Shown here one piece after another: positions 6,868-13,159 of a DNA stretch of 14,136 nt (position 1 is the first letter of the stretch; every line of letters begins with the position of its first letter). Source of the stretch: Desulfurococcales archaeon (GTDB lineage: Archaea; Thermoproteota; Thermoprotei_A; Sulfolobales; Fervidicoccaceae); assembly GCA_027048265.1 (NCBI GenBank), contig JALTXS010000095.1, positions 1-14,136 on the forward strand, written 5' to 3'. The notes beneath the pieces were generated by a model. The model was not told the DNA's origin and did no database searches. It saw nothing but the letters and a program-made list of their open reading frames with translations. A program made the position numbers and the translations under genes.

Positions 6868-7108
6868 GTTCGCTCTCCTCTTCGAACTCGTCTACCGAGG
6901 TGTGGGCCCATTTTTCCCTCTTTACAGCTAGCAGGAAGGGATCAGGGGCACGTGTTATCACTATGCGGTCGTCCTCAATCTTGACATAAACAGGGTCACC
7001 CTCGCTCAAACCGAGTAATTCTAGAAATTCGCGAGGAAGGTACAGTGCCCTTTTTTTACCTATGTGTAGCCTCTTTTCTCGTCTAAGAAGCGTTTTTTCA
7101 CCTGACAT
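6842..7108 (-). CDS. AbrB/SpoVT-fold antitoxin
   Basis: An 88-residue protein. Residues 14-54 form one swapped-hairpin AbrB DNA-binding unit: LHIGKKRALYLPREFLELLGL, then EGDPVYVKIEDDRIVITRAPDPF. The C-terminal tail (about 64-88), with SVDEFEEESEREQKKW, is acidic and probably binds the PIN toxin encoded by the next, overlapping gene. It should act as a dimer that neutralises the toxin and represses its own operon. The ATG at 7108 is preceded by GGTGAG at 8 bases. An AT-rich run just upstream (about 7130-7156) is the likely promoter. The pairing is certain from the overlap; DNA target is unknown. Confidence 0.85.
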   Translation of the reverse strand: MSGEKTLLRREKRLHIGKKRALYLPREFLELLGLSEGDPVYVKIEDDRIVITRAPDPFLLAVKREKWAHTSVDEFEEESEREQKKWGW

Positions 7109-7697
7109 GGATTAGCTCACCAGGTTATTAGATTAAAGCCAGGTAAAAAATAAATGATGTCCTGAATCACCTGCAACTTCTGATACTCACATAATTTTGT
7201 TGAGCAAAACATTACAATTCAGTGAATTCCTCTAGCTAGTCTCTGATAGTTTTTCGATAAACTTGAACAACTGATGCTTTACATGATTTCACTATCTTGA
7301 AATAGTACAACATAAACCCTCCTAGGATTGCAAGTATCAGCTCATGTTCTTTTAACTGTACATTGTCTAGTGTACAATGAAACTGTGTAGGCTATCTAAG
7401 GCCAAGGAACCCAATCTGTAGTGACAGGTACATTAAATCCTATGAGTAGCAGATATGGGAAAACCCTATTCCAGTTACAAATACCTACAGAACCCCCAAC
7501 CTAGATTTCAAGCACTGCTTCACTCAATCTCTCGAAACAACTAGAAAACAACATTACTGCAAACCGTGTTTTTTAATATTGCACAAGCTAACTAATGCAT
7601 ATAATGCAAAAACTTTCTTAGGTACTTAAATTAAAAGCTATTGGGGTCGAAACACCACACTTCTAGCATGCATACCCTATATCAGGTAAGACAAAAC
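7109..7697. other. AT-rich gap without recognisable genes
   Basis: About 590 bases, clearly richer in A+T than the flanking GC-rich genes, with no convincing coding frame or RNA gene on either strand. It contains small dyads: CATTGT (7361-7366) with ACAATG (7374-7379) around a 7-base loop, and TGCAT-ATA-ATGCA (7596-7608). I see no transposase remnant or long repeat. It may be a former insertion site or decayed sequence. Confidence 0.4.
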
Positions 7698-8099
7698 TTA
7701 GGAAGCTATCTTCTCATGTGTAGCTTCTTCTAGCTCTCCTAGAACCTTTTTTAGGCATTCGAGGCAGTTCCGGCCCTCCTCCTCGCTTAGCTCGGTTATC
7801 TGGGCCCGGTGCCTCCTCTCCTTCACATGTCTTTCGCTCAAGGCCTCGAGGCACCGTAGGGCCTCGGGGCTGGGGGTGAAGCCCAGGTCCTCTGAGAGCA
7901 TCTCGTAGAGCCGTGCCAGGTTGTGGGCCTGGACGTTAATCTCCAGGACCCTGAGCAGGGCCCCCCGGAGAAAACTATTCACAGCCTGATAGGAGAAGTA
8001 GCAAGTGTCCCGGTAGAACCCGTTGCCGAACATCTCCTCCGCCATCTCCGCGTACTCGCGGGACTTGTCCCTCCAATCCCCCCTAGAATCTCCCTGCAA
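7698..8099 (-). CDS. Solitary HEPN-domain protein
   Basis: A 133-residue all-helical protein from the TTG at 8099. The pattern FGNGFYRDTCYFSYQAVNSFLRGALL (23-48), then AHNLARLYEML (58-68), is the standard HEPN helix pair. The last helix has R90-H-V-K-E-R-R-H97, which fits the R-x4-6-H ribonuclease motif of HEPN toxins. Such proteins are often RNases paired with MNT nucleotidyltransferases, but no MNT gene is adjacent; the only one in the window is at 3-620. The TTG at 8099 is chosen because GGAGGGA lies six bases before it. An upstream TTG at 8114 would coincide with the transcription start predicted from the TATA run at 8137-8145. Codons 38-58 are duplicated upstream at 8243-8304. Toxicity is possible but unproven. 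Confidence 0.75.
   Translation of the reverse strand: MQGDSRGDWRDKSREYAEMAEEMFGNGFYRDTCYFSYQAVNSFLRGALLRVLEINVQAHNLARLYEMLSEDLGFTPSPEALRCLEALSERHVKERRHRAQITELSEEEGRNCLECLKKVLGELEEATHEKIAS
7926..7987 (-). repeat. 62-bp direct repeat, copy 1 (inside HEPN gene)
   Basis: This stretch encodes residues 38-58 of the HEPN protein, part of a core helix. It matches 8243-8304 at 61 of 62 bases in the same orientation, and similarity stops sharply at both ends. The single difference (C here, T in the other copy, plus strand) is synonymous for leucine in the HEPN frame. Confidence 0.95.
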
Positions 8100-8136
8100 A
8101 ACACATCCCTCCAAACCCTATGAAGACTACAGCGGG

Positions 8137-8145
8137 TAAAAATAT
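8137..8145 (-). promoter_or_regulatory. TATA-like box of the HEPN gene
   Basis: ATATTTTTA read on the minus strand lies in otherwise GC-rich sequence. Its centre predicts transcription start near 8114, giving a leader of about 15 bases that carries GGAGGGA before the TTG at 8099. Confidence 0.45.
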
Positions 8146-8242
8146 GGAGCCCGCCCCGTTAATACCTTATCCCTTTCGGAATTCTGTCGACATTACACGG
8201 ATAGGTAGCTGTGTTCGTCGGCTTGATAGCGGCCTAGCTGCT

Positions 8243-8304
8243 GGCCTGGACGTTAATCTCTAGGACCCTGAGCAGGGCCCCCCGGAGAAAACTATTCACA
8301 GCCT
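8243..8304 (-). pseudogene. 62-bp direct repeat, copy 2: HEPN gene fragment
   Basis: A detached piece of the HEPN gene, 61/62 identical to 7926-7987 and in the same orientation, about 317 bases upstream of the original. On the minus strand the HEPN frame is open from just after a TAG at 8378-8380, through the repeat, to a TAG at 8234-8236 shortly beyond it (47 codons), but with no credible start or ribosome site. Flanking sequence shows no clear HEPN homology. It could be a remnant of a tandem paralogue, a gene-conversion patch, or a recent local duplication. The near identity points to a recent event. Confidence 0.75.
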
Positions 8305-8529
8305 TGGGGGTGGGGTATAGATGCCTGCACCAGTATTCCGTTATTGGTCGGAATCTTTCACCATATTGTAAATTTCCCTAGAAGGGGAACCGGTTGAACT
8401 ATACCCTCTATTCTGGGAATTACAGGTTATGACTTACTGGTTAGAGCGTGCAACTATTTGGTACATAAGGCCGTGTGCTGACTACTTGGTTAACCCTACT
8501 TGGTATTATTGGGTTTGAAATTATCCTTT

Positions 8530-9663
8530 TCATTCATTACGCCTTTGTATCCTCTTCATAACCTCACTGGGCTTAATTTCTAGTATACTTGAAGCCTTTT
8601 CCCCGATTACTATCTCCAGGAGGTGGCGGTATAGGGGGAGTTGGGGCCTGTACTCTATGTTATCGCCATTGTACTTGGGGTACACTATGTTGAAGTCGGT
8701 CAGCATCTGACCTATCTTGTATAGAAGGGGCTCTTCGAGGGGTAGGAGCTTCACCCCGCTAACCACCCTAAGAACCATGTCCATGACCTCCCTCCTGCCT
8801 ATCCCCGTTGCTGAGGCGCCCCTGTGATCGAGGGTGAGGTTCTCCCTTAGCCTCACGAGGCTGTCCTCGAGGAGGTTCTTGGATACGTTGATGAGGCTCT
8901 CAACCGCCTCCCAGCCCCTGCAGAGCTCGGGCAGATACCCCGGGGCTCCCCCAACCAGGCCGTATATGACCCCGTATTCTACGGCGCATCCTTTTTCCGC
9001 AGCATAGTGCTCATGGAGGGCTCTAAAGTGCCTCTCATCCATGTGCTCTACTAAGAAGAACCCCACATTGTAGCCATGCACCCGGGCGATGGTCTCAACC
9101 TTTGCTATGAACCCCTCGCTCACCGTTAGTACGACCTTGGGGTGTTCTCCCGAGCCCTTGGCCAGCCTGTGGGCGAGGGCCTCCAAGTCGGCCAGGGCCT
9201 CGCCGTACCCCTTGCCCCGGGGATGGCCCACGTAGCGGGGGAGGAGGTGGAACTCGTCTATGAAAACCACAGTTTCCCCGAGGAAACCCCTCAGGGCATC
9301 GACAACCAAGTACACTAGGTCGAGGAGCCCCAGCTCCCCAGCTCTCTCCCTAACAAGCGTGACAAGGGCATCCCTGACCCTCTCACCCCAAGCGGCCAAG
9401 CTCTCTCCCAGGCCCTCCACGACCTCGCGGGTCCTTATCAGGTCCCCGGGGAAAACGAGTAGCCTCGCCCCTGCCAGCCTCCAACCCCAGTATCTGACCA
9501 GTTCGCTCTTGCCCACATTACGGGGCCCGTACACCACGGTGATATTGCGTTCACTAATGGTTTTGCCCAGCAGCTGAGCCTCTGCCCTCCTGTCGAAGAA
9601 GGGCGTGCCAAGACCAGTCACATATCCCTTATCGACAAAGATGCCCATTCCAAAGCAACCCAT
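8530..9663 (-). CDS. Archaeal AAA-type ATPase (ATPase_2 / STAND-like family)
   Basis: A 377-residue P-loop ATPase of the archaeal family that includes many Sulfolobales and Desulfurococcales paralogues. FFDRRAEAQLLGK (22-34) is the typical lead-in. Walker A is GPRNVGKS (46-53) and Walker B is TVVFIDEFHLL (131-141), with D136-E137. A sensor-like strand, VLTVSEGF, sits near 197-204. About 240 onward is a helical lid (VGGAPGYLPEL) and then a C-terminal region resembling the winged helix of this family. The cellular role of these proteins is mostly unknown; they are often lineage-specific and near mobile or defence genes. The ATG at 9663 lies about 26 bases after a TATA-like run (9684-9692, minus strand), so the mRNA is probably leaderless; ATG at 9648 is an alternative. 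It is divergent from the membrane protein gene. Confidence 0.85.
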   Translation of the reverse strand: MGCFGMGIFVDKGYVTGLGTPFFDRRAEAQLLGKTISERNITVVYGPRNVGKSELVRYWGWRLAGARLLVFPGDLIRTREVVEGLGESLAAWGERVRDALVTLVRERAGELGLLDLVYLVVDALRGFLGETVVFIDEFHLLPRYVGHPRGKGYGEALADLEALAHRLAKGSGEHPKVVLTVSEGFIAKVETIARVHGYNVGFFLVEHMDERHFRALHEHYAAEKGCAVEYGVIYGLVGGAPGYLPELCRGWEAVESLINVSKNLLEDSLVRLRENLTLDHRGASATGIGRREVMDMVLRVVSGVKLLPLEEPLLYKIGQMLTDFNIVYPKYNGDNIEYRPQLPLYRHLLEIVIGEKASSILEIKPSEVMKRIQRRNE

Positions 9664-9683
9664 GTTTACACTCTAAGCCCAGG

Positions 9684-9692
9684 CACAAAAAC
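9684..9692 (-). promoter_or_regulatory. Probable ATPase promoter element
   Basis: GGTTTTTGTG on the minus strand is the only A/T-run at the expected distance (about 26 bases) from the ATPase ATG at 9663, suggesting leaderless transcription. It is a weak match to the TATA consensus. Confidence 0.35.
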
Positions 9693-9694
9693 CT

Positions 9695-9723
9695 TCCCAC
9701 CCAGGCACTCTGCCGGGGTGGGA
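9695..9723. promoter_or_regulatory. Interrupted inverted repeat in divergent promoter region
   Basis: The outer arms TCCCACCC (9695-9702) and GGGTGGGA (9716-9723) are perfect over 8 bp. Inside them, GGC and GCC (9704-9706, 9712-9714) also pair across a 5-base centre, with one mismatch between. The site directly abuts the ATPase promoter element and lies just before the TATA-like GTTTAAT at 9726-9732 for the other direction. It is placed like an operator for divergent genes. A further dyad, GGAGGG/CCCTCC (9721-9726, 9735-9740), surrounds the plus-strand TATA-like run. Confidence 0.45.
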
Positions 9724-9822
9724 GGGTTTAATGCCCCTCCAAATGTTGAGGCTCGACCCCCATGTACGGTTTTCTCAATGTGTCTTTCGCCAGAAGCAGG
9801 GTAATACTATGCTACTATAGTG

Positions 9823-9830
9823 TTTTTATA
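9823..9830 (+). promoter_or_regulatory. TATA box of the membrane protein gene
   Basis: TTTTTATA has its centre about 27 bases before 9853-9854, so transcription should begin within a few bases of the GTG at 9858. This supports that start and a near-leaderless mRNA. Confidence 0.5.
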
Positions 9831-9857
9831 CCTGGGTGGGTCGAGGCTTAGTTAAGG

Positions 9858-10727
9858 GTGTTCAACTTGTCCCGGGGTCCTCGGGCTCCGGTTAGAATTC
9901 TTGCCATTACCTTGTACTATATAGTGGTCTTTGCCCTCATATATGCTCCCACCTTCTATGTGCTACACTATTCACCAGCCCTCTCCTCCGACCCACTAAT
10001 CCTACTAATCTACCTAGCCATAACCCTCATCCTACTAACCCTGGCTGCCTATATGGTTCATCAGCGCCTGTGCCCCGGGCCGTTTCGGGGCATGCTGGGT
10101 CTCACCTTCAGGGACCTACGCGAGAGCCTTGTGCTCTCCTCCGCGTCCTTCACCCTCCCTTTCCTCATACTGGGAGCAGTAGAGTTGCTCGGGGGCTCCA
10201 ACCCCCTCGACACGGCGTTAAAGGCAACGATTTCCTACGCATACGACGAGTCCCGGGCTCCTCCCTGGTTCTCCCATGTGCCCTCAAAGCTGCTCCCCCT
10301 GTACGCGGCCCTGGTCTGGAGCCTGGCAGGGCTCCTATGGTTCTCCCTAGTACAATCCTTCCCCCTAAGCTGCCTCTCCCAGCGGCTTGGCCCATGGAGC
10401 CTGTCCCTGGTTCAGCTACTATTCATCCTACTCTACAACGCCCCCCTGCTCACAGGCGACTGGAAGCCTGACGACATCATCTTCCTAGGCCTGTTGTTCC
10501 CCACGGTTCTATATCTTCATCGAAACTCCCTCGGCCTCATAGCAAGCTACGTGGCCCTCTTCGAGATGCCCATAAGGGCGGCGGTCCTCAGGGGCTGGGG
10601 AGCCCAGGCCCTCAAGGCATTCCTCCTGCTACAAGTTGCATGGGGAACCGCAGCCTCCATAGCAGCCCTTGCTATTACAGCTAATATGCTGAGAAAGATT
10701 CTGAAAAGGAACCCAACAAGACAATGA
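9858..10727 (+). CDS. Polytopic membrane protein, possibly degenerate CPBP type
   Basis: A 289-residue integral membrane protein with about seven or eight hydrophobic segments (roughly 13-36, 47-66, 91-112, 145-167, 180-196, 206-235 and 251-275) and a basic C-terminus (KILKRNPTRQ). The arrangement around 160-195, with FSLVQSFPLSCLSQRLG then LVQLLFILLYNAP, resembles the two core helices of CPBP/Abi intramembrane proteases. There the first helix should carry EExxxR and the second FxxxH. Here the glutamate pair is V165-Q166 and no histidine is found at the second site, so a protease would be inactive. This is a weak resemblance; otherwise the protein is unrecognised. The GTG start is supported by TTTTTATA about 30 bases upstream. 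The gene is divergent from the ATPase gene and has no operon partner downstream. Confidence 0.7.
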   Translation: MFNLSRGPRAPVRILAITLYYIVVFALIYAPTFYVLHYSPALSSDPLILLIYLAITLILLTLAAYMVHQRLCPGPFRGMLGLTFRDLRESLVLSSASFTLPFLILGAVELLGGSNPLDTALKATISYAYDESRAPPWFSHVPSKLLPLYAALVWSLAGLLWFSLVQSFPLSCLSQRLGPWSLSLVQLLFILLYNAPLLTGDWKPDDIIFLGLLFPTVLYLHRNSLGLIASYVALFEMPIRAAVLRGWGAQALKAFLLLQVAWGTAASIAALAITANMLRKILKRNPTRQ

Positions 10728-11103
10728 GCTCCTCCCGGGACCTGCTTGCGGGCGAGTGCAAGCCTAACAGTGTGCACCCTCGTTGATGCCGACTTCGCCC
10801 CCCATATACCCGCATAATAGTATGGAGCACTGTATTTCATTACTCCGTCAAACAAACTATGCCTTCACGGCCAAAGTCAAGTCCTAGAGCGTTGGCCACA
10901 TTATTAGCAAAAAGCGAAACATTACACCCTGTCCCTAACCCAATGAATAACAGTAAGGTAATACACGTAACCCAATGCCAATTCTCCCTCAACGGGTTGG
11001 CTCCCTACCTATTCTCCTTTCCGAGGCTAAGCGTTTACCTCCCGGGTCAGGTTAGTGGCCAAGTTGGTGTTATTAGTGCTTTTATGCTTCCCTATGTAGA
11101 TAC
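10728..11103. other. Gap without recognisable genes
   Basis: About 375 bases. A perfect dyad, GCTTGC (10744-10749) and GCAAGC (10758-10763) with an 8-base loop, lies 16 bases after the membrane protein gene and may be its transcript end. Short frames here do not look like proteins. The right end carries the promoter of the next antitoxin gene (CTTTTATG, 11079-11086). Confidence 0.4.
11079..11086 (+). promoter_or_regulatory. TATA-like box of the RHH antitoxin gene
   Basis: CTTTTATG predicts transcription start near 11105-11108. That would put the ATG at 11104 at or just before the transcript's 5' end and leave a short leader with GGTGGAGG in front of the TTG at 11122. Confidence 0.4.
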
Positions 11104-11121
11104 ATGTATTGGTGGAGGGGC

Positions 11122-11412
11122 TTGAGCGATAAAAAGAAGCTCACACTTAGCATAAGGGAGGACCTTCTAGAGGAGGCCAAGAGGCTCGCGATGGAGCAAG
11201 GTACTAGCCTAAGTAGAATGTTTGAGGAATGCCTCGAACACCTTATCACAACCCAGTGGCTCGAAGACCTTGTCCGGGAACTCGGCCTAGGCCCCCTGGA
11301 CCCCACCACCCCCAATGAGGTGCCCAAGACACGCCCCCAGGGCCTGGACTCTGCTCAACTCATTAGGGAGCTGAGGAGGGAAAGAGAGGCGAGGCTCCTA
11401 AATAGCTGGTGA
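11122..11412 (+). CDS. VapB-like ribbon-helix-helix antitoxin
   Basis: A 96-residue protein from the TTG at 11122. The opening SDKKKLTLSIREDLLEEAKRL, then GTSLSRMFEECLEHLI, is the strand-helix-helix pattern of RHH antitoxins found with archaeal PIN toxins. A Pro-rich linker (about residues 55-70) leads to a basic and acidic C-terminal helix (AQLIRELRREREARLL) that would bind the toxin. I chose the TTG because homologous antitoxins begin at this point and GGTGGAGG precedes it; the ATG at 11104 (102 residues) is possible if the mRNA is leaderless. The TGA stop overlaps the GTG of the following toxin gene by four bases, but that gene is broken, so this may now be an orphan antitoxin. Confidence 0.75.
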   Translation: MSDKKKLTLSIREDLLEEAKRLAMEQGTSLSRMFEECLEHLITTQWLEDLVRELGLGPLDPTTPNEVPKTRPQGLDSAQLIRELRREREARLLNSW

Positions 11413-11828
11413 GAATAAGCTCTCCTACCCCGATACCATTAATCGTACCAAGAGAATACGTAGAGGAAGCCGGAAGCCAGGTTAATAATAGCCTCTTCGA
11501 GAACGCATACACGGGATGAGGACCCTGGCCTTCTCACAGTGGAACCTGGGGGAGGCCGCTGGAGTGTTCGACAAATACCTTAAAACCACATAAGAGCCAA
11601 CCCGTGGAGCCCGCCTCCAGACTCAACTTGGGGGGGATAAGAACGCTCACTCGCCTAAGAAGGCTCAGACTTGTGCCTATCAACCTCATCGTTATAAAGG
11701 ACTCTATTGAAATGGTGCTAAAACACCACCTCTATGTCGCTGATGCGGTGCAGATTGTTTCAGCCCGAAGAGTAAACGCCAAACTATTCGTGACGGCAGA
11801 CAAGACACTGGCTAAGAAGGCAAAGTAA
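11409..11828 (+). pseudogene. Frameshifted VapC PIN-domain toxin remnant
   Basis: Toxin partner of the preceding antitoxin, now split over frames. A GTG at 11409 overlaps the antitoxin stop. The first frame gives LIVPREYVEEAGSQ and NSLFENAYTG, ending at TGA 11517-11519. The next piece, in another frame from 11516, gives LAFSQWNLGEAAGVFDKYL, the second PIN acidic block, ending in TAA near 11593. The third piece (to 11828) returns to the first frame with HHLYVADAVQIVSA and LFVTADKTL, the third and fourth acidic blocks. At the N-terminus the expected acidic DT pair is out of frame with what follows (near 11440-11450), so at least three frame changes are needed. Together the pieces read as one PIN domain of normal order and size. 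No intact start gives a full protein; the 74-residue end piece from 11604 alone would be non-functional. Confidence 0.8.
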
Positions 11829-11947
11829 AACGGCCTAAACACCCCACAGCTATTAGGCACTCCCACCAAAAACCATACGGAGTACGCCAACATAGAGATA
11901 ATTTAAACTGAAATACCCCCACACCTCATTGGGACTAAGTATAATGG

Positions 11948-12379
11948 CTATGGGACCACTTTTAGCCATGGTACCCGTTTGAAGTCCTCGTCAAAGGTGG
12001 CAATGGTTCCTATACCCTGTTTAAGCGCAGCTGCTGCTATTAACGCATCATTGGGTAGTAGGCCATGATTTTCAATAATATCTAAAAGTTCGTCTAAATC
12101 CGCCTCCACCATTACCAGGTCGAAGAGCGTTAGGAGGGGCTTCACATCCTCCTCTAAAAGGCTCTTAACTCTATCATCCTGCCTAGTAATGAGGCCCCTG
12201 AGCTCGTATCTGGATACCCCTAGTGAGAGCCTTAGGTAAACGTATACAACCTCGCTGGCTATCGTGCCTGTGATGTATCCTTCCCATTCCCCGCTAACCA
12301 CTTTGTCTACAAGGTCCTTCGCAGTCTCATCACCAGCAAGGTACCTTATCAGAACGTTAGAGTCATAGAGGACCCTCAA
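11948..12379 (-). CDS. vapC: VapC-type PIN-domain ribonuclease toxin
   Basis: A 143-residue PIN domain with all four acidic residues: D6 (VLYDSNVLI), E43 (ASEVVYVY), D111 (LLPNDALIAAAA) and D130 (ATFDEDF). It should be a metal-dependent endoribonuclease. The start is TTG, supported by a strong GGAGGTG ribosome site four bases upstream that lies within the end of the antitoxin gene. The two genes overlap by 17 bases. Catalytic residues are complete, so the module looks active, in contrast to the broken toxin gene immediately to its left. Confidence 0.9.
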   Translation of the reverse strand: MRVLYDSNVLIRYLAGDETAKDLVDKVVSGEWEGYITGTIASEVVYVYLRLSLGVSRYELRGLITRQDDRVKSLLEEDVKPLLTLFDLVMVEADLDELLDIIENHGLLPNDALIAAAALKQGIGTIATFDEDFKRVPWLKVVP

Positions 12380-12569
12380 CCTCCACCTCCTCTATAACTC
12401 TCTCAACATCCTCTGGCTTGACACGGGGGTTCCTCTTCCTAAGGACCCCGAAAAGCTCCTCCACCGGCTTCCTAATAGAGACGACCAGAACTTCACCCTC
12501 CTCCAAATCTAAGGGCTCGAGAGGCTTGAGAACCCCCTCCTCATACCTTACCCTAACAACCTTATACAC
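12363..12569 (-). CDS. vapB: DUF104-type VapB antitoxin
   Basis: A small protein with the DUF104 (AF2212-like) antitoxin pattern: VVRVRYEEGVLKPLEPLDLEEG then EVLVVSIRK, two beta-hairpins, followed by a helical tail with PEDVERVIEEVEVEG that probably binds the toxin. I place the start at the GTG at 12569 (68 residues), because GGGTGG lies six bases before it and family members begin at this strand. An ATG at 12599 would add ten residues, but the TATA-like CATTTTA (12619-12625, minus strand) puts the transcription start near 12595, inside that extension. It overlaps the toxin gene by 17 bases. This antitoxin fold is unrelated to the RHH and AbrB types elsewhere in the window. Confidence 0.82.
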   Translation of the reverse strand: MYKVVRVRYEEGVLKPLEPLDLEEGEVLVVSIRKPVEELFGVLRKRNPRVKPEDVERVIEEVEVEGPL

Positions 12570-12882
12570 AGCAAACCACCCTGAGTGTTTCTGTGACATA
12601 TAAGGAACCGTCCCGACCTAAAATGAACTTACACCACTGCTCATTTATACCTTATGAACACTAGAGGTAGCCAATATAATACCCTACGAACAATCGCACC
12701 TAAAAACGGAGTCCATAAACCAAAAACGCCTCCGAAACAGGGCCGCCCTATCCCTTAAAACCCCCTCTTACCCAATCGACATCCTCTACAAATCCCCTGT
12801 TACAACCTTCTCGTCATACTCCATTTACCGTTCCCATGACCATAATATTAAGGAACCAAAGGCTCCTATACAGCCTCCCGGG

Positions 12883-12900
12883 TACATGTATTACATGTAT
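12883..12900 (+). repeat. Tandem TACATGTAT x2
   Basis: Two adjacent perfect copies of a 9-base unit whose first eight bases are a palindrome. The same 9-mer occurs once more at 11101-11109, beside the RHH antitoxin start. It could be a binding site, but this is unproven. Confidence 0.5.
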
Positions 12901-13089
12901 TAAAAGTACAGGATTTGTTCCCTGCTATAGATCTGTTTATTTAAAATTGTCTGAACAATACATATTAATGTAGACATAGAGCTTCCTCAAGGCAATGCAC
13001 CACAATCAGCACTGGTTAATCATCCCCCAATTAGGAATCCCGCTTCACTCTACAATCCTCCCACCATACAATCGAGTCGCGTCACTATT

Positions 13090-13097
13090 CATATAAT
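13090..13097 (+). promoter_or_regulatory. TATA-like box of the FkbM methyltransferase gene
   Basis: CATATAAT predicts transcription start near 13120, giving a leader of about 40 bases to the ATG at 13160. Confidence 0.4.
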
Positions 13098-13159
13098 AGT
13101 AGGACCCCCCGGTTGACTTGAAACCCCCTTTACTACACGTGTGAAGAAGGTCGAGTCTC

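Larger units (their letters stand above)
8100..8529. other. Gap with HEPN fragment and dyads, no intact gene
   Basis: About 430 bases between the HEPN start and the end of the ATPase gene. It holds the HEPN promoter (TAAAAATAT at 8137-8145), the second copy of the 62-bp repeat, and small inverted repeats: ATTCCG (8335-8340) with CGGAAT (8349-8354), and TTCCC (8374-8378) with GGGAA (8385-8389). No complete gene or RNA was found. Confidence 0.5.
12570..13159. other. AT-rich gap with tandem 9-bp repeat
   Basis: About 590 bases between diverging genes with no credible coding frame or RNA. It contains the antitoxin promoter (12619-12625), a tandem pair of TACATGTAT at 12883-12900, several A/T-rich runs (12935-12970), and the TATA-like CATATAAT (13090-13097) for the methyltransferase gene. 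Confidence 0.4.

Noticed and set aside
3071..7877. A 17-base identity between 3071-3087 (MeaB gene) and 7861-7877 (HEPN gene)
   Set aside because: Both encode the peptide TPSPEA with the same preferred GC-rich codons; the flanks differ, so chance plus codon bias is enough.
8428..8500. tRNA-like words (GGTTAGAGCG and later GGTT) upstream of the ATPase gene end
   Set aside because: The D-stem and acceptor stem cannot be paired and there is no T-arm consensus, so this is not a tRNA and is at best an unprovable relic.
10859..11125. 88-codon plus-strand frame in the gap before the RHH antitoxin
   Set aside because: No motif, no ribosome site, and it runs across the antitoxin promoter and start; it looks random.
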